A DNA stretch of 47,489 nt from Oscillospiraceae bacterium (GCA_015066245.1 SVOS01000012.1:1-47489); one strand, 5' to 3'. Positions 34,184 to 42,785 are shown, counted from the stretch's first letter. Program-made: numbers and translations. Notes: generated by a model from the letters alone, not told the origin.

Positions 34184-36184
34184 TCAGACCTCCATCAATA
34201 TAGGTAGAATCATAGGATATCTGCCTGTTTTCTGGCTGATAAGCTGTGAAACTCCGTCTTTGACTTTGTTCTTTATAGTACCCCACTCCTGAATACGTCT
34301 GTCTGCACAATCCTCCAAAATTGCAAGGCTGAGCTTTCTGACTTCGTCAAGAAGGCTTTCGCTTTCTTTTACATATACAAATCCGCGGGATACAACATCG
34401 GGGCCACTGACAACATGACCGTCATATACATCCAAAGATGCAACGATGGTAATAAGTCCGTCCTGACCCAGGTGCTTTCTGTCTCTTAAAACGATGCTTC
34501 CTACATCACCTACACCGAGACCGTCAACAAACACCTGTCCTGCAGGCACAGAGTTCACTTCACGGATATAATTCTCGTGAAGTTCAACACACTTACCGTT
34601 GTCACCGATATATACGTTTTCTTTAGGCGTACCCATGGCAACAGAAATTTCCTTGTGCTTTCTCAAGTGTTTCTGCTCACCGTGAACGGGGATAAAATAC
34701 TTAGGCTTTGTAAGAGCCTGAATAATCTTAAGCTCTTCCTGACAAGCATGACCGGACACATGAACCTCATACATAGATTCATAAATAACCTTGCAGCCGC
34801 GTTTTAACAGTTCATCTACAAGATTACCTACGGTACGCTCGTTGCCGGGGATGGGATTGGCAGAAATGATAATAAAGTCTCCCTCACCCACTGATACTTT
34901 TCTGTGGTCAGAGTATGCCATACGGCTTAAAGCCGACATAGGCTCGCCCTGACTGCCTGTTGTTATAAGTACAATCTCACCCATTGTATAGCGGTTAAGC
35001 ATATCAATGTTGATTAATATACCTTCAGGAATATCAAGATATCCCAATTCTGCCGCCACACTCATATAATTGAGCATACTTCTGCCTGAAAAAGCAACCT
35101 TCCTGCCATACTTCTGAGCACAGTTGATAATCTGCTGAACGCGACTTACGTTAGATGCAAAGGTTGCAATAATAATACGCTTGCCCTCAGCCTCTTTGAA
35201 AAGATTGTCAAAACTTGCCATAACGGTAGTTTCAGAGGGAGTATTACCCGGACGCGATGCATTGGTGCTGTCAGCCATAAGACACAGAACACCCTCATCG
35301 CCAAGTCTTGCAAAAGCATTTAAATCTATAGGCTTACCCTGTGTGGGAGTGTAATCGACCTTAAAGTCGCCTGTATGCACAATTGTACCTGCAGGTGTAT
35401 GCAAAGCAATTGCCAGAGAATCAGGAATGGAGTGGTTTACATGTATAAACTCTATATCAAAACATCCCATACGGATTCTGCTGCCTGCTTTAACTTCTCT
35501 GAGGTCGGGATTTTTGGAAAGCGAATGCTCTCTGAGCTTGTTGCCTATAAGCCCCACCGCCAGAGGCGAGGAGTAAATGGGCACATTGAGCTTAGAAAGC
35601 AGATAAGGAAGACCGCCGATATGGTCTTCGTGAGCGTGAGTAATCACAATACCTCTGATTTTATCTTTGTTCTGCTCAACATAAGTAAAATCCGGAATAA
35701 CAAGGTCTACGCCCAGCATATCGCCATCAGGGAATGCCATACCGCAATCCAACAGAACCATATCGCCTTCGCACTCAAAGAGAGTCATATTCTTGCCGAT
35801 TTCATTAAGACCGCCAAGAAATGCAACTCTTACCGCAGGCTTTGTTTTTTCTATAAACTCGTCCGAATTTCTCTTTTGATTATTTGTGTTTTTATAAGAC
35901 TTCTTGTAGGCAGGTCTCTTGTTTTTGGCAGGCGTTTTTTTGCCGTTTACACTATAGCCCAGAAAATCGCTGCCATCAGTAAATAAAAACTCATCCTCAG
36001 GCTTTGATACAAATGAATCCGCAGGCTTGGTGCCCTGGTTTGCCTTTGTTTTAGGCTTGAATGACTTTGAATTCTGCTTTTTTCCTTTCTTGGAAGGAGC
36101 AGAGCTGTAGTTTTTTACTTTTTTAGCATTTGGCTGAGTTTTTTTCTTGTTCTTGTTAGCCAAGTCTTTTGTATTATTGCTCAC
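34184..36184 (-). CDS. rnj: Ribonuclease J with a long basic N-terminal tail
   Basis: Residues from about 118 are a beta-CASP metallo-beta-lactamase RNase J. HAHEDH (183-188) holds the zinc ligands, and TGDFKVDYTP, SDSTN-like ADSTNASRPG, and VSGHACQEELK mark the core. The C-terminal domain is complete. Residues 1-117 are an added tail rich in Lys, Asn, Gln, Ser and Pro, predicted disordered. RNase J normally starts within a few residues of the core, so the total (666) is about 110 longer than usual. The start is GTG at 36184, 6 bases after GGAGGAAAA. It heads the operon through ftsH. Confidence 0.95.
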   Translation of the reverse strand: MSNNTKDLANKNKKKTQPNAKKVKNYSSAPSKKGKKQNSKSFKPKTKANQGTKPADSFVSKPEDEFLFTDGSDFLGYSVNGKKTPAKNKRPAYKKSYKNTNNQKRNSDEFIEKTKPAVRVAFLGGLNEIGKNMTLFECEGDMVLLDCGMAFPDGDMLGVDLVIPDFTYVEQNKDKIRGIVITHAHEDHIGGLPYLLSKLNVPIYSSPLAVGLIGNKLREHSLSKNPDLREVKAGSRIRMGCFDIEFIHVNHSIPDSLAIALHTPAGTIVHTGDFKVDYTPTQGKPIDLNAFARLGDEGVLCLMADSTNASRPGNTPSETTVMASFDNLFKEAEGKRIIIATFASNVSRVQQIINCAQKYGRKVAFSGRSMLNYMSVAAELGYLDIPEGILINIDMLNRYTMGEIVLITTGSQGEPMSALSRMAYSDHRKVSVGEGDFIIISANPIPGNERTVGNLVDELLKRGCKVIYESMYEVHVSGHACQEELKIIQALTKPKYFIPVHGEQKHLRKHKEISVAMGTPKENVYIGDNGKCVELHENYIREVNSVPAGQVFVDGLGVGDVGSIVLRDRKHLGQDGLITIVASLDVYDGHVVSGPDVVSRGFVYVKESESLLDEVRKLSLAILEDCADRRIQEWGTIKNKVKDGVSQLISQKTGRYPMILPILMEV

Positions 36185-36308
36185 AATTTTCCTCCATTTT
36201 CTTTATTATTATGTAAATATATGTTGTTGCCTTGACCGCCGCAGCCGTAATCAAGACATAATTTATAAAATTAAGGACATATTACCCGAATATAATTATA
36301 CATTATAT

Positions 36309-36337
36309 ATTCTACCCTTTTATTAAGTCTGTGTCAA
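36309..36337 (-). promoter_or_regulatory. Promoter of the rnj-gdpP-rplI-dnaB operon
   Basis: Consensus TTGACA (36332-36337), 17 bases, TAGAAT (36309-36314) on the minus strand. Confidence 0.82.
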
Positions 36338-36464
36338 GCAAGATTTACCATTTATACTATAGCCGTAAACTTCAAAAATTATACATATTTTCAAACAAAT
36401 ATCCCTACAGTTAGTCTATGCTAACCAAATTTCCCGATTTTGATAAAAATTAAACAAATAATAG

Positions 36465-36492
36465 TTGCAAATGAGCATTTTGGTGTTATAAT
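36465..36492 (+). promoter_or_regulatory. Promoter of rnhA-nifS-iscU
   Basis: TTGCAA (36465-36470), 16 bases, perfect TATAAT (36487-36492). The start would be near 36499, about 38 bases before the rnhA GTG. Confidence 0.8.
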
Positions 36493-36536
36493 ATAGGTTG
36501 TATGTTTAATAATAGTGTATGTTTCGGAGGTTTTGC

Positions 36537-36971
36537 GTGAAAAAAGTTGATATTTACACCGACGGTGCATGCTCCGGTAATCCCGGTCCCGGTGGCTGGG
36601 GTGCAATTCTCTGTTATAATGGTGTAGAAAAAGAAATTTCAGGCGGCGAGCCTCATACAACCAACAATCGTATGGAACTTCTGGCAGTAATAAGTGCTCT
36701 GAAAATGCTTAAAGAACCTTGTGAGGTTACTCTTTACAGTGACAGCCAGTATGTATGCAACGCACTTGAGCGCGGATGGGCAAAAAAGTGGCAGTCCCAA
36801 GGTTGGATGCGCACTAAAAAAGATCCTGCCCTGAATCCCGACTTATGGCAGCAACTTCTGGACCTTTGCGATATCCACAAAGTAAGCGTGATATGGGTAA
36901 AAGGTCACAATAATCATCCTATGAACGAGAGATGTGACAGACTTGCTGTCGCCGAATCCCAGAAATATTAA
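36537..36971 (+). CDS. rnhA: Ribonuclease HI
   Basis: The 144-residue enzyme has all four catalytic acids: D9 ([14 protein letters not shown]), E47 (NRMELLA), D69 (YSDSQ) and D134 (NERCDRLA). It removes RNA from RNA-DNA hybrids. The start is GTG at 36537, 6 bases after GGAGG; an upstream in-frame ATG at 36519 would place the SD inside the gene. No hybrid-binding domain is added. It is followed by nifS. Confidence 0.97.
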   Translation: MKKVDIYTDGACSGNPGPGGWGAILCYNGVEKEISGGEPHTTNNRMELLAVISALKMLKEPCEVTLYSDSQYVCNALERGWAKKWQSQGWMRTKKDPALNPDLWQQLLDLCDIHKVSVIWVKGHNNHPMNERCDRLAVAESQKY

Positions 36972-36989
36972 TCTCATAAAAAGGAGTCT

Positions 36990-37004
36990 ATGAAAATCTT
37001 ATGA
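36990..37004 (+). CDS. Possible micro-ORF coupled to nifS
   Basis: AAGGAG (36981-36986) is well placed for an ATG at 36990 that reads M-K-I-L-stop and overlaps the nifS ATG as ATGA. The same SD is 14 bases from the nifS start, too far for normal use, and no in-frame alternative nifS start lies between. Coupling is inferred. Confidence 0.4.
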   Translation: MKIL

Positions 37005-38182
37005 GAAAAGTATATGTCGACAATGCCGCAACCACGGCTTTGTCAGAAAAAGTTTTAGATAAAATGATGCCCTACCTCACCACAGTTTACGGCAATCCCT
37101 CAAGCCTTTATCAGATAGGCTCTGAGGCAAAAGATGCCGTAGAAGAAGCAAGAGAAACTGTGGCAAAACTTATCGGTGCCGACAATGCATCCGAGATTTA
37201 TTTTACCTCAGGCGGCAGTGAAAGTGACAACTGGGCAATCAAAGGCGTGGCTGCTGCTCTTGGCAAAAAGGGCAAAAACCACATCATCACATCCAAGTTC
37301 GAGCATCACGCAGTTCTTCATACCTGCAAAGCTCTTGAAAAACAAGGTTTTGAGGTTACTTATCTTGATGTTTACGAAAACGGTATTGTAAAACCCGAGG
37401 ATGTTAAAAATGCAATCCGCGAAACTACCGCTTTGGTTACAATTATGTACGCCAATAACGAAATCGGCACAATCCAGCCTATTGCGGAAATCGGCAAAAT
37501 CTGCAGAGATGCAAAGGTGCTGTTCCATACTGATGCAGTTCAGGCTATGGGCAACGTCCCAATTAACGTTAAGGACGACAACATCGACCTTTTATCCCTT
37601 ACAGCTCACAAGTTCCACGGTCCCAAGGGATGCGGTGCACTTTATGTAAGACGCGGTGTAAGACCCGAAATCCTCATTGACGGCGGAGCTCAGGAAAAAG
37701 GCAGACGTGCAGGCACAGAGAATGTTGCAGGCATTGTAGGTCTTGCTGAAGCTCTCAAAATTGCGGTTGAGACAATGGAGGAACGTAAAGAAAAGCTTAC
37801 AAAAATGCGTAACCGCCTTGTTGACGGACTTCTCAAAATCGAACGTTCACGTTTAAACGGCGACAGAGACTTGAGACTTGCAGGCAATATGAACATGTGC
37901 TTTGAAGGTATCGAGGGCGAAAGCCTGCTTTTGAAGCTTGATTTAGCAGGCATCAGTGCTTCATCGGGCTCAGCCTGCACATCCGGCAGCCTCGACCCCA
38001 GCCATGTTCTTCTTTCCATCGGTCTTCCACATGAGATTGCTCACGGAAGTTTAAGAATTTCTTTCTCTGACGATAATACCGAAGAAGACGTTGATTATAT
38101 CTTGGAAACTGTTCCCGGGGTTGTTGATTATCTTAGAAGCTTCTCTCCCCTCTGGGACAAAATCAAATCCGAAGAAAAGTAA
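37001..38182 (+). CDS. nifS: Cysteine desulfurase (NifS/IscS type)
   Basis: The 393-residue PLP enzyme has the N-terminal YVDNAATT, the PLP lysine K204 in [10 protein letters not shown], and the persulfide cysteine C326 in [10 protein letters not shown]. It supplies sulfur from cysteine to the scaffold encoded next. Length and motifs are those of the NifS/IscS class I group. It lies 13 bases before iscU. Confidence 0.96.
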   Translation: MRKVYVDNAATTALSEKVLDKMMPYLTTVYGNPSSLYQIGSEAKDAVEEARETVAKLIGADNASEIYFTSGGSESDNWAIKGVAAALGKKGKNHIITSKFEHHAVLHTCKALEKQGFEVTYLDVYENGIVKPEDVKNAIRETTALVTIMYANNEIGTIQPIAEIGKICRDAKVLFHTDAVQAMGNVPINVKDDNIDLLSLTAHKFHGPKGCGALYVRRGVRPEILIDGGAQEKGRRAGTENVAGIVGLAEALKIAVETMEERKEKLTKMRNRLVDGLLKIERSRLNGDRDLRLAGNMNMCFEGIEGESLLLKLDLAGISASSGSACTSGSLDPSHVLLSIGLPHEIAHGSLRISFSDDNTEEDVDYILETVPGVVDYLRSFSPLWDKIKSEEK

Positions 38183-38195
38183 TGGAGGTTTAAAT

Positions 38196-38642
38196 ATGGC
38201 ATATTCAGAAAAAGTTATGGACCATTTTGCCAATCCCCGTAATGTTGGCGAGATTCCGGATGCTTCAGGTGTTGGCGAAGTCGGCAACTCCAAATGCGGC
38301 GATATTATGAGAATGTATATCAAGGTTGAAGGCAACGTTATCACCGACTGCAAATTCAAAACTTTCGGTTGCGGTGCTGCTATTGCTACAAGCTCTATGG
38401 CAACTGAGCTTATTAAGGGCAAAACCATTGATGAAGCTTTAAAGCTTACAAACAAAGCGGTTATGGAGGCTCTTGACGGCCTTCCTGCAGTAAAGGTACA
38501 TTGCTCCGTGCTTGCCGAGCAGGCTATCAAGGCTGCTCTTTCCGATTACTACACACGTCTTGGTGTAGACCCTGAGCCTATTGTCGGCAAAATCCAGGAA
38601 TGCGACCATGACCACGGATGCGGATGCGAAAGCTGCAGCTGA
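38196..38642 (+). CDS. iscU: Fe-S cluster scaffold NifU/IscU with Cys/His tail
   Basis: The 148-residue scaffold has the three ligand cysteines C34 (NSKCGD), C59 (FGCGAA) and C103 (VHCSVLAE), and D36 beside the first. ATG at 38196 follows GGAGG. The last 13 residues form an unusual tail with C136, H138, H140, C142, C144 and C147, beyond the normal IscU fold. A minimal nifS-iscU pair like this is common in Clostridia, without iscA or hscAB. Confidence 0.96.
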   Translation: MAYSEKVMDHFANPRNVGEIPDASGVGEVGNSKCGDIMRMYIKVEGNVITDCKFKTFGCGAAIATSSMATELIKGKTIDEALKLTNKAVMEALDGLPAVKVHCSVLAEQAIKAALSDYYTRLGVDPEPIVGKIQECDHDHGCGCESCS

Positions 38643-38674
38643 TTAGAAAAACTTTTTGTAAACAGTAAGACAAA

Positions 38675-38701
38675 AACGCCCGAGCCAAAAGCTCGGGCGT
38701 T
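38675..38701. terminator. Bidirectional terminator between iscU and nrdR
   Basis: A perfect 11-bp stem AACGCCCGAGC / GCTCGGGCGTT with a 5-base loop. On the minus strand the 3' arm ends in TTTTTG, a good tail for nrdR; on the plus strand the tail is weaker. Confidence 0.88.
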
Positions 38702-38713
38702 GATTATTGTGTT

Positions 38714-39169
38714 TTATTTGGAGCTGTCAAGCTTATTAAGTTCTTCGCGGAAAGTACCAATATCCGCAAAATTCTTGTAAACAGAGGCAAATCGGATGTA
38801 TGCAACATCGTCAAGTGTTCTCAGTGCATCCATTGCAAGCTCGCCGATTCTGTCGGATGTTACTTCCCTGTCGAGGCCGCTCTGGAGCTTCGACTCGATA
38901 TTATCAATACAAGCCTCAATCTGGTCCATAGATACAGGACGCTTTTCGCATGCTCTGAGAAAACCACCCAGAAGCTTGGAGCGGTTAAACACCTCTCTTG
39001 ATTTATCGCGCTTAACAACAACAATCGGTACAGTTTCGATAACCTCATGAGTCGTAAAACGCTTTGAGCAACTCAGACATTCTCTGCGACGGCGGATTCT
39101 TTCGCCGTCATCTGCAGGACGCGAGTCAATAACCTTGCTTTCATCAAAGCCACAGTAAGGACATTTCAT
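38714..39169 (-). CDS. nrdR: Transcriptional repressor NrdR
   Basis: The 151-residue protein has the N-terminal zinc ribbon with C3, C6, C31 and C34, and an ATP-cone (about 46-136, [17 protein letters not shown]). NrdR represses ribonucleotide reductase genes in response to dATP/ATP. No nrd genes are in the window. It is transcribed alone from 39211-39238. Confidence 0.97.
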   Translation of the reverse strand: MKCPYCGFDESKVIDSRPADDGERIRRRRECLSCSKRFTTHEVIETVPIVVVKRDKSREVFNRSKLLGGFLRACEKRPVSMDQIEACIDNIESKLQSGLDREVTSDRIGELAMDALRTLDDVAYIRFASVYKNFADIGTFREELNKLDSSK

Positions 39170-39210
39170 AGGTTCACCCCATATATAGTAGTTACAATAT
39201 TATATTTTAA

Positions 39211-39238
39211 ATTATAACACAACATTTGCTGATTGCAA
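39211..39238 (-). promoter_or_regulatory. Promoter of nrdR
   Basis: TTGCAA (39233-39238), 16 bases, TATAAT (39211-39216) on the minus strand, the same arrangement as the rnhA promoter. Confidence 0.78.
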
Positions 39239-39298
39239 GTTAATAATTGATAACAAATGGTTACATTCTTATAACATATTTCTGATTAAGAAAAAAAG

Positions 39299-39324
39299 CC
39301 TGAGCATATATTTATATGCTCAGG
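39299..39324 (-). terminator. Terminator of the small membrane protein gene
   Basis: A perfect 10-bp stem CCTGAGCATA / TATGCTCAGG with a 6-base loop, followed on the minus strand by C and seven T. The stop codon of the gene (39320-39322) lies inside the stem. Confidence 0.9.
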
Positions 39325-39727
39325 TTTCTTTATTCTTATCCTTTGATTCTGTTTTGGATTTTTTGTTTTTTTCTATTATTGTTTCATAAACCAGACCAAA
39401 ACCGCTTAATATAACACCCAGAATGCCCGAAGAACAAACTGTAAATGCATCCAGAGGGTTCTCAAAGCTTTCGACAAAAATCTTACAGAATTGCACAATC
39501 CAAAACATTATGCCGATAAATGTCAGGATAAAATCCATACCAATCTTGCTTCTTAATAGAAACAACGCACCTAAAAGCACAAATCCGAGCACTCCTGCCC
39601 ATTTGTCAACAACAAAATCTATCAGGGTTGCACCATTAACTATATAGTCAAAAACAAGGACCATCAACTGAAACACATATGCTATCAAAGCAGCTGCATA
39701 AAATCCTTTTGAAAAGCTTACTTTCAC
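39320..39727 (-). CDS. Small membrane protein of unknown function
   Basis: The 135-residue protein has about four hydrophobic helices separated by short loops, and a highly charged Lys/Glu/Asp C-terminal tail. I do not recognise a family. A GTG at 39727 with GGTGA 5 bases upstream is the preferred start. An in-frame TTG at 39775 is less likely because it falls in the -35 box of a good promoter. It is transcribed alone, between blaR1 and nrdR. Confidence 0.55.
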   Translation of the reverse strand: MKVSFSKGFYAAALIAYVFQLMVLVFDYIVNGATLIDFVVDKWAGVLGFVLLGALFLLRSKIGMDFILTFIGIMFWIVQFCKIFVESFENPLDAFTVCSSGILGVILSGFGLVYETIIEKNKKSKTESKDKNKET

Positions 39728-39743
39728 AATTATCACCAAAAGA

Positions 39744-39772
39744 ATTTTACTACAAATATTTATAATAGTCAA
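39744..39772 (-). promoter_or_regulatory. Promoter of the small membrane protein gene
   Basis: TTGACT (39767-39772), 17 bases, TAAAAT (39744-39749) on the minus strand. The leader to the GTG at 39727 would be very short. Confidence 0.55.
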
Positions 39773-39802
39773 CAATCTATTATTATATGCACATGCTGAA
39801 TA

Positions 39803-41857
39803 TCAACAATCAAACACAAATCTGTCTCCATCCTTAAAATACTCAGTGGCAAATCCATTATAAGACAGTGTACATTGTTCGCAGTAAACATAACTGTCAC
39901 CGCTTTTTACAAATACCATACTGCCAACCTCGGGGTCCTCACCAAGAAGAATCAGATTATTTCCCAAAATCTGATATCTTCCCGATGTAAGCTTAAGGTG
40001 ATTATCGGTTTTGTAGTTGTTTTCATAAATCATAACAAAGGTTTGATTCTCCTCATTCAGCATAAAGTATGTGCCTTCAGTGAGTATCGACACTTCTCCA
40101 AAATCATATATGAGTGTTGTATCCTCTTTCTTTGGTTCTCTGAAATAATGGTCAGTAGTTGCATTTGAAAATATTGTGAAAGTCTGTCCCTCAGTGACCC
40201 AATTTGTATTTCTGTCGCTGATTAATTCAACGTGGAATACATTGCAAAGAATCGGAACATCAGAATCATAGGTTATTACGTCGGCATAGCGGATTCTTAC
40301 AACATCCCCTGTAAACAACACTACTTCAGAATCATTCAAACTATTTCTGTTTATTTTTACTTTATCAAGAGCTTTACCGCTGACTGACTCGCCCTTTAAA
40401 GGCTCAACAGTAATATCCCTGTCTGTTACCTCCAAAACCTGAGCATTAAACACAGGAAACAGCTCATTGCGTTTCTTGTCAACTCCATAATATTCTTTCG
40501 CCAGAGTCATTGCCGACTCTTTCTGGTCATTAAAATATCCAGGAGTATATTTTACAGAAGAATGTATTTCCTCAGGGAAATAATCGTTCTCGTAAGATAT
40601 ATCCTTGTAATTTTCAGTTTGTCTATAGCTTAAGGATTTATATCCTCCATCACATTTAAGAACAGTGACCTTTGCAGGTTTGTAGCTTTCAAATTCAAGA
40701 AAAACCTTGCCGTCAATATCTTTGAATTCACCATAATAAGCCCAGATGTACTTGGTGATTATGTTAGCGTTGCTTTTGGTCAGAAGCTCAACATAGTTTT
40801 CTGCTCTGAAGACATCCGCACTCTCGGTTTTGTTTGAATCAACAATGGAAGCAGATACGCATTTGCTTATATCATCATAAACCCTTTCATTAAGAGGAAG
40901 AACCACTTTCTCATCAGAGGCTTTTACTGGATTTGTGAGAAATCCAAGGCTAAGCACAGCTGCAAGCACCAAAGCCACAGCCACAATCCACAGTGCAGGC
41001 TTTTTATAACTTACAACCGATTTGATGCGGCTTTTTACTCCTGTCTCACCAAAAGCTACGGGGCAGGCTCTGAGACTTCTGTCAGACACACTAAGCCTGA
41101 GCAGAATCTCAGAATAGTTCTTTTTGCCATTTTCATCCATATCTCTGATAACCTGCTCATCACAGGCACTTTCGATATCACGGCAAAGCATAATATATGC
41201 AACCCAAACCAAGGGGTTAAACCAATGCAGGGAAAGTATTAAGTACCCTATGGGTTTTAAGAGGTAGTCGCGACGCTTTATATGAGCGTTTTCATGAGCA
41301 ATAACAAACTCTCTTTCATATTCAGTCAGAGATGAAAGAATATAAATACGAGGTTTGATAAAGCCCAACACAAAGGGAGAAGGGATGTCGTCATTAATAT
41401 AAACGTTTCCACCGATATTCAGAGACGGCCTCACACTTTTATTAAGACGACAATAACTTACCAGACTGATAATAAGCATAACCGCTAAACCCACCGCCCA
41501 TATAAAAGCGGCGACCAAGGAGATTGCCTGCATAGGGTTAATACTTGTTCCTGCAGGGGGAACAAGCGTATTTGAAATTATGTTTTCTGAGCCGATGTTT
41601 TCGGACATAGAAAACTTAACCAGGTAACCTGCCTGAGATGTCAGAACCTCAGAATTCAGAGGTTCTGACGTAGGAATAAAGCTTAGAACGCTCTGAAATC
41701 CTACAGGACAGACAAGCCTGATACCTACAAGTATCCACAATCCGCAAACTATGGACCGCGGTACTTTTTTCATAAAAGGTCTTAAAATGAGCAGGGCAAT
41801 AATCACCCAGGATGAAACCAAACTCATATTAAGAAGCGAAACAAGAAAATCTGTCAT
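39803..41857 (-). CDS. BlaR1/MecR1-type M56 sensor protease with a novel external domain
   Basis: The 684-residue protein has an N-terminal four-helix membrane unit (helices near 8-28, 36-50, 110-133, 288-307). Its cytoplasmic M56 metalloprotease holds HENAH (188-192) and a third ligand in IESACDEQ (E229). Residues 310-684 face outside. In true BlaR1 this part is a penicillin-binding sensor with SxxK; here no SxxK/SxN/KTG set is visible and the region is beta-rich with unknown identity, ending in DRFVFDC. It starts 2 bases after the BlaI-like gene, so it should cleave or inactivate that repressor on sensing a signal. Confidence 0.85.
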   Translation of the reverse strand: MTDFLVSLLNMSLVSSWVIIALLILRPFMKKVPRSIVCGLWILVGIRLVCPVGFQSVLSFIPTSEPLNSEVLTSQAGYLVKFSMSENIGSENIISNTLVPPAGTSINPMQAISLVAAFIWAVGLAVMLIISLVSYCRLNKSVRPSLNIGGNVYINDDIPSPFVLGFIKPRIYILSSLTEYEREFVIAHENAHIKRRDYLLKPIGYLILSLHWFNPLVWVAYIMLCRDIESACDEQVIRDMDENGKKNYSEILLRLSVSDRSLRACPVAFGETGVKSRIKSVVSYKKPALWIVAVALVLAAVLSLGFLTNPVKASDEKVVLPLNERVYDDISKCVSASIVDSNKTESADVFRAENYVELLTKSNANIITKYIWAYYGEFKDIDGKVFLEFESYKPAKVTVLKCDGGYKSLSYRQTENYKDISYENDYFPEEIHSSVKYTPGYFNDQKESAMTLAKEYYGVDKKRNELFPVFNAQVLEVTDRDITVEPLKGESVSGKALDKVKINRNSLNDSEVVLFTGDVVRIRYADVITYDSDVPILCNVFHVELISDRNTNWVTEGQTFTIFSNATTDHYFREPKKEDTTLIYDFGEVSILTEGTYFMLNEENQTFVMIYENNYKTDNHLKLTSGRYQILGNNLILLGEDPEVGSMVFVKSGDSYVYCEQCTLSYNGFATEYFKDGDRFVFDC

Positions 41858-41859
41858 AA

Positions 41860-42219
41860 TTACTTCTCCAGAGAATCAATCATCCTTCTTATCTCATTAA
41901 TCTCTGCCTCACTCAATGACTTGCGCTGTGTAAAAGCAGCAATAAACTGAGGCAAAGACCCCTCAAAAGTATCCTCAACAAACTTTTCGCTTTGCATAGC
42001 ATAAAAGTCGCTGCGGGATATGAGCGAAGTCACAGTTGAGCCTTCGTTCTTAAAAATGCCACGTTCACAAAGCTTCTTAAGCACTGTGTAAGTCGTGGAC
42101 TTTTTCCAGTTAAGCTCATCAAAACACAACTTAACCAATTCGCCTGATGTCAGCGGCTCGTTCTGCCAGATAATATCGGCAAATCGTGCCTCAACAACAC
42201 CCAGTCTCATGTCTTCCAT
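41860..42219 (-). CDS. BlaI/MecI-family transcriptional repressor
   Basis: The 119-residue winged-helix protein has the family pattern: VVEARFADIIWQNEPLTSGELVK, then WKKSTTYTVLKKLCERGIFKNEG. It would bind DNA as a dimer and be inactivated by the M56 partner. AGGAGA precedes the ATG at 42219. Two matching 17-bp dyads lie in its promoter, so it likely represses itself and the sensor gene. No beta-lactamase gene is linked. Confidence 0.92.
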   Translation of the reverse strand: MEDMRLGVVEARFADIIWQNEPLTSGELVKLCFDELNWKKSTTYTVLKKLCERGIFKNEGSTVTSLISRSDFYAMQSEKFVEDTFEGSLPQFIAAFTQRKSLSEAEINEIRRMIDSLEK

Positions 42220-42246
42220 TTTGCAATCTCCTAAAATAACAGTCAG

Positions 42247-42263
42247 GTCTATCAGTCATCGAC
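42247..42263. promoter_or_regulatory. BlaI-type operator, downstream copy
   Basis: On the minus strand GTCGATGACTGATAGAC, a GTCKA-N7-TAGAC dyad, lies just after the expected start site. The centre is 29 bases from that of the other copy. Confidence 0.55.
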
Positions 42264-42274
42264 CTATCAATTAT

Positions 42275-42303
42275 AGTCTACACCACATAGACCACATTGT
42301 CAA
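42275..42303 (-). promoter_or_regulatory. Promoter of the BlaI/BlaR1-type pair
   Basis: Consensus TTGACA (42298-42303), 17 bases, TAGACT (42275-42280) on the minus strand. The operator at 42276-42292 fills the spacer and most of the -10. Confidence 0.7.
42276..42292. promoter_or_regulatory. BlaI-type operator, promoter copy
   Basis: On the minus strand GTCTATGTGGTGTAGAC is a GTCTA-N7-TAGAC dyad covering the spacer and -10 box. The architecture matches the copy at 42247-42263. Confidence 0.6.
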
Positions 42304-42318
42304 TACTTTTATATCTTT

Positions 42319-42348
42319 TTGATTAATTTTTTCATATTTGGGAATAAT
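42319..42348 (+). promoter_or_regulatory. Possible promoter of the small lipoprotein gene
   Basis: TTGATT (42319-42324) and AATAAT (42343-42348) are 18 bases apart; a start near 42355 would suit the ATG at 42402. The -10 match is moderate. Confidence 0.4.
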
Positions 42349-42401
42349 ATATCCGACAGCCTTGCTGCTATCTAATATAATTTTTCAAGGAGACAATATT
42401 T

Positions 42402-42635
42402 ATGAAAAAAATCATTGCAATCGCATTAGTAATGCTTGTTGCGTTATCACTTGTAGCCTGCAATATGGGCAAGGATAAAGACAATATGACAGATACAAAT
42501 GCACCCTCATCCCCTATGAATGACAACAACAATCAGAACAACAACCAGAATAATAACACAAAAGACACCGAAAATATGCTCGAATCAATAATCCCTGACG
42601 TAAGCACAAATGTAAGCACCCAGGGCCAGAGATAA
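42402..42635 (+). CDS. Small Asn-rich lipoprotein
   Basis: The 77-residue protein has a lipoprotein signal peptide: MKKII, a hydrophobic core and the lipobox LVAC with C20. The mature part is only about 57 residues, with an Asn-rich run (about 45-53) and no recognisable domain. AAGGAGA precedes the ATG. It is monocistronic with its own terminator. The function is unknown; it would be a short anchored peptide on the outer face of the membrane. Confidence 0.75.
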   Translation: MKKIIAIALVMLVALSLVACNMGKDKDNMTDTNAPSSPMNDNNNQNNNQNNNTKDTENMLESIIPDVSTNVSTQGQR

Positions 42636-42650
42636 AGAAAAAATCACATA

Positions 42651-42683
42651 AAATGGGAAGCGATAAAACGCTTCCCATTTTTT
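42651..42683 (+). terminator. Terminator of the small lipoprotein gene
   Basis: A perfect 12-bp stem AAATGGGAAGCG / CGCTTCCCATTT with a 6-base loop, running into further T (to 42683). Confidence 0.94.
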
Positions 42684-42701
42684 AAATATGGTAAAAAAAT
42701 A

Positions 42702-42741
42702 TTGTATTTATTTGCAAAAAGAGTATAATACTATATATAAT
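42702..42741 (+). promoter_or_regulatory. Promoter region of trkA-trkH
   Basis: Two overlapping options: TTGTAT (42702-42707)-16-TATAAT (42724-42729), or TTGCAA (42712-42717)-18-TATAAT (42736-42741). Both are on the plus strand and upstream of the trkA ATG at 42786. Confidence 0.65.
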
Positions 42742-42785
42742 AAGGGTAGTTTGCCCTGATGCTTACATGTAAATGAGGAATACAT

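Larger units (their letters stand above)
36185..36536. other. Divergent intergenic region between rnj and rnhA
   Basis: About 350 AT-rich bases hold the rnj promoter (36309-36337, minus) with a leader of about 118 bases, and the rnhA promoter (36465-36492, plus). I see no reading frame, riboswitch or strong hairpin between 36340 and 36460. Confidence 0.7.

Noticed and set aside
39803..42219. Beta-lactam resistance regulators
   Set aside because: The sensor lacks penicillin-binding motifs and no beta-lactamase or PBP2a gene is linked.
42636..42785. c-di-AMP riboswitch upstream of trkA
   Set aside because: The leader after the promoters is only about 45-60 bases, too short, and no ydaO-type motif was seen.
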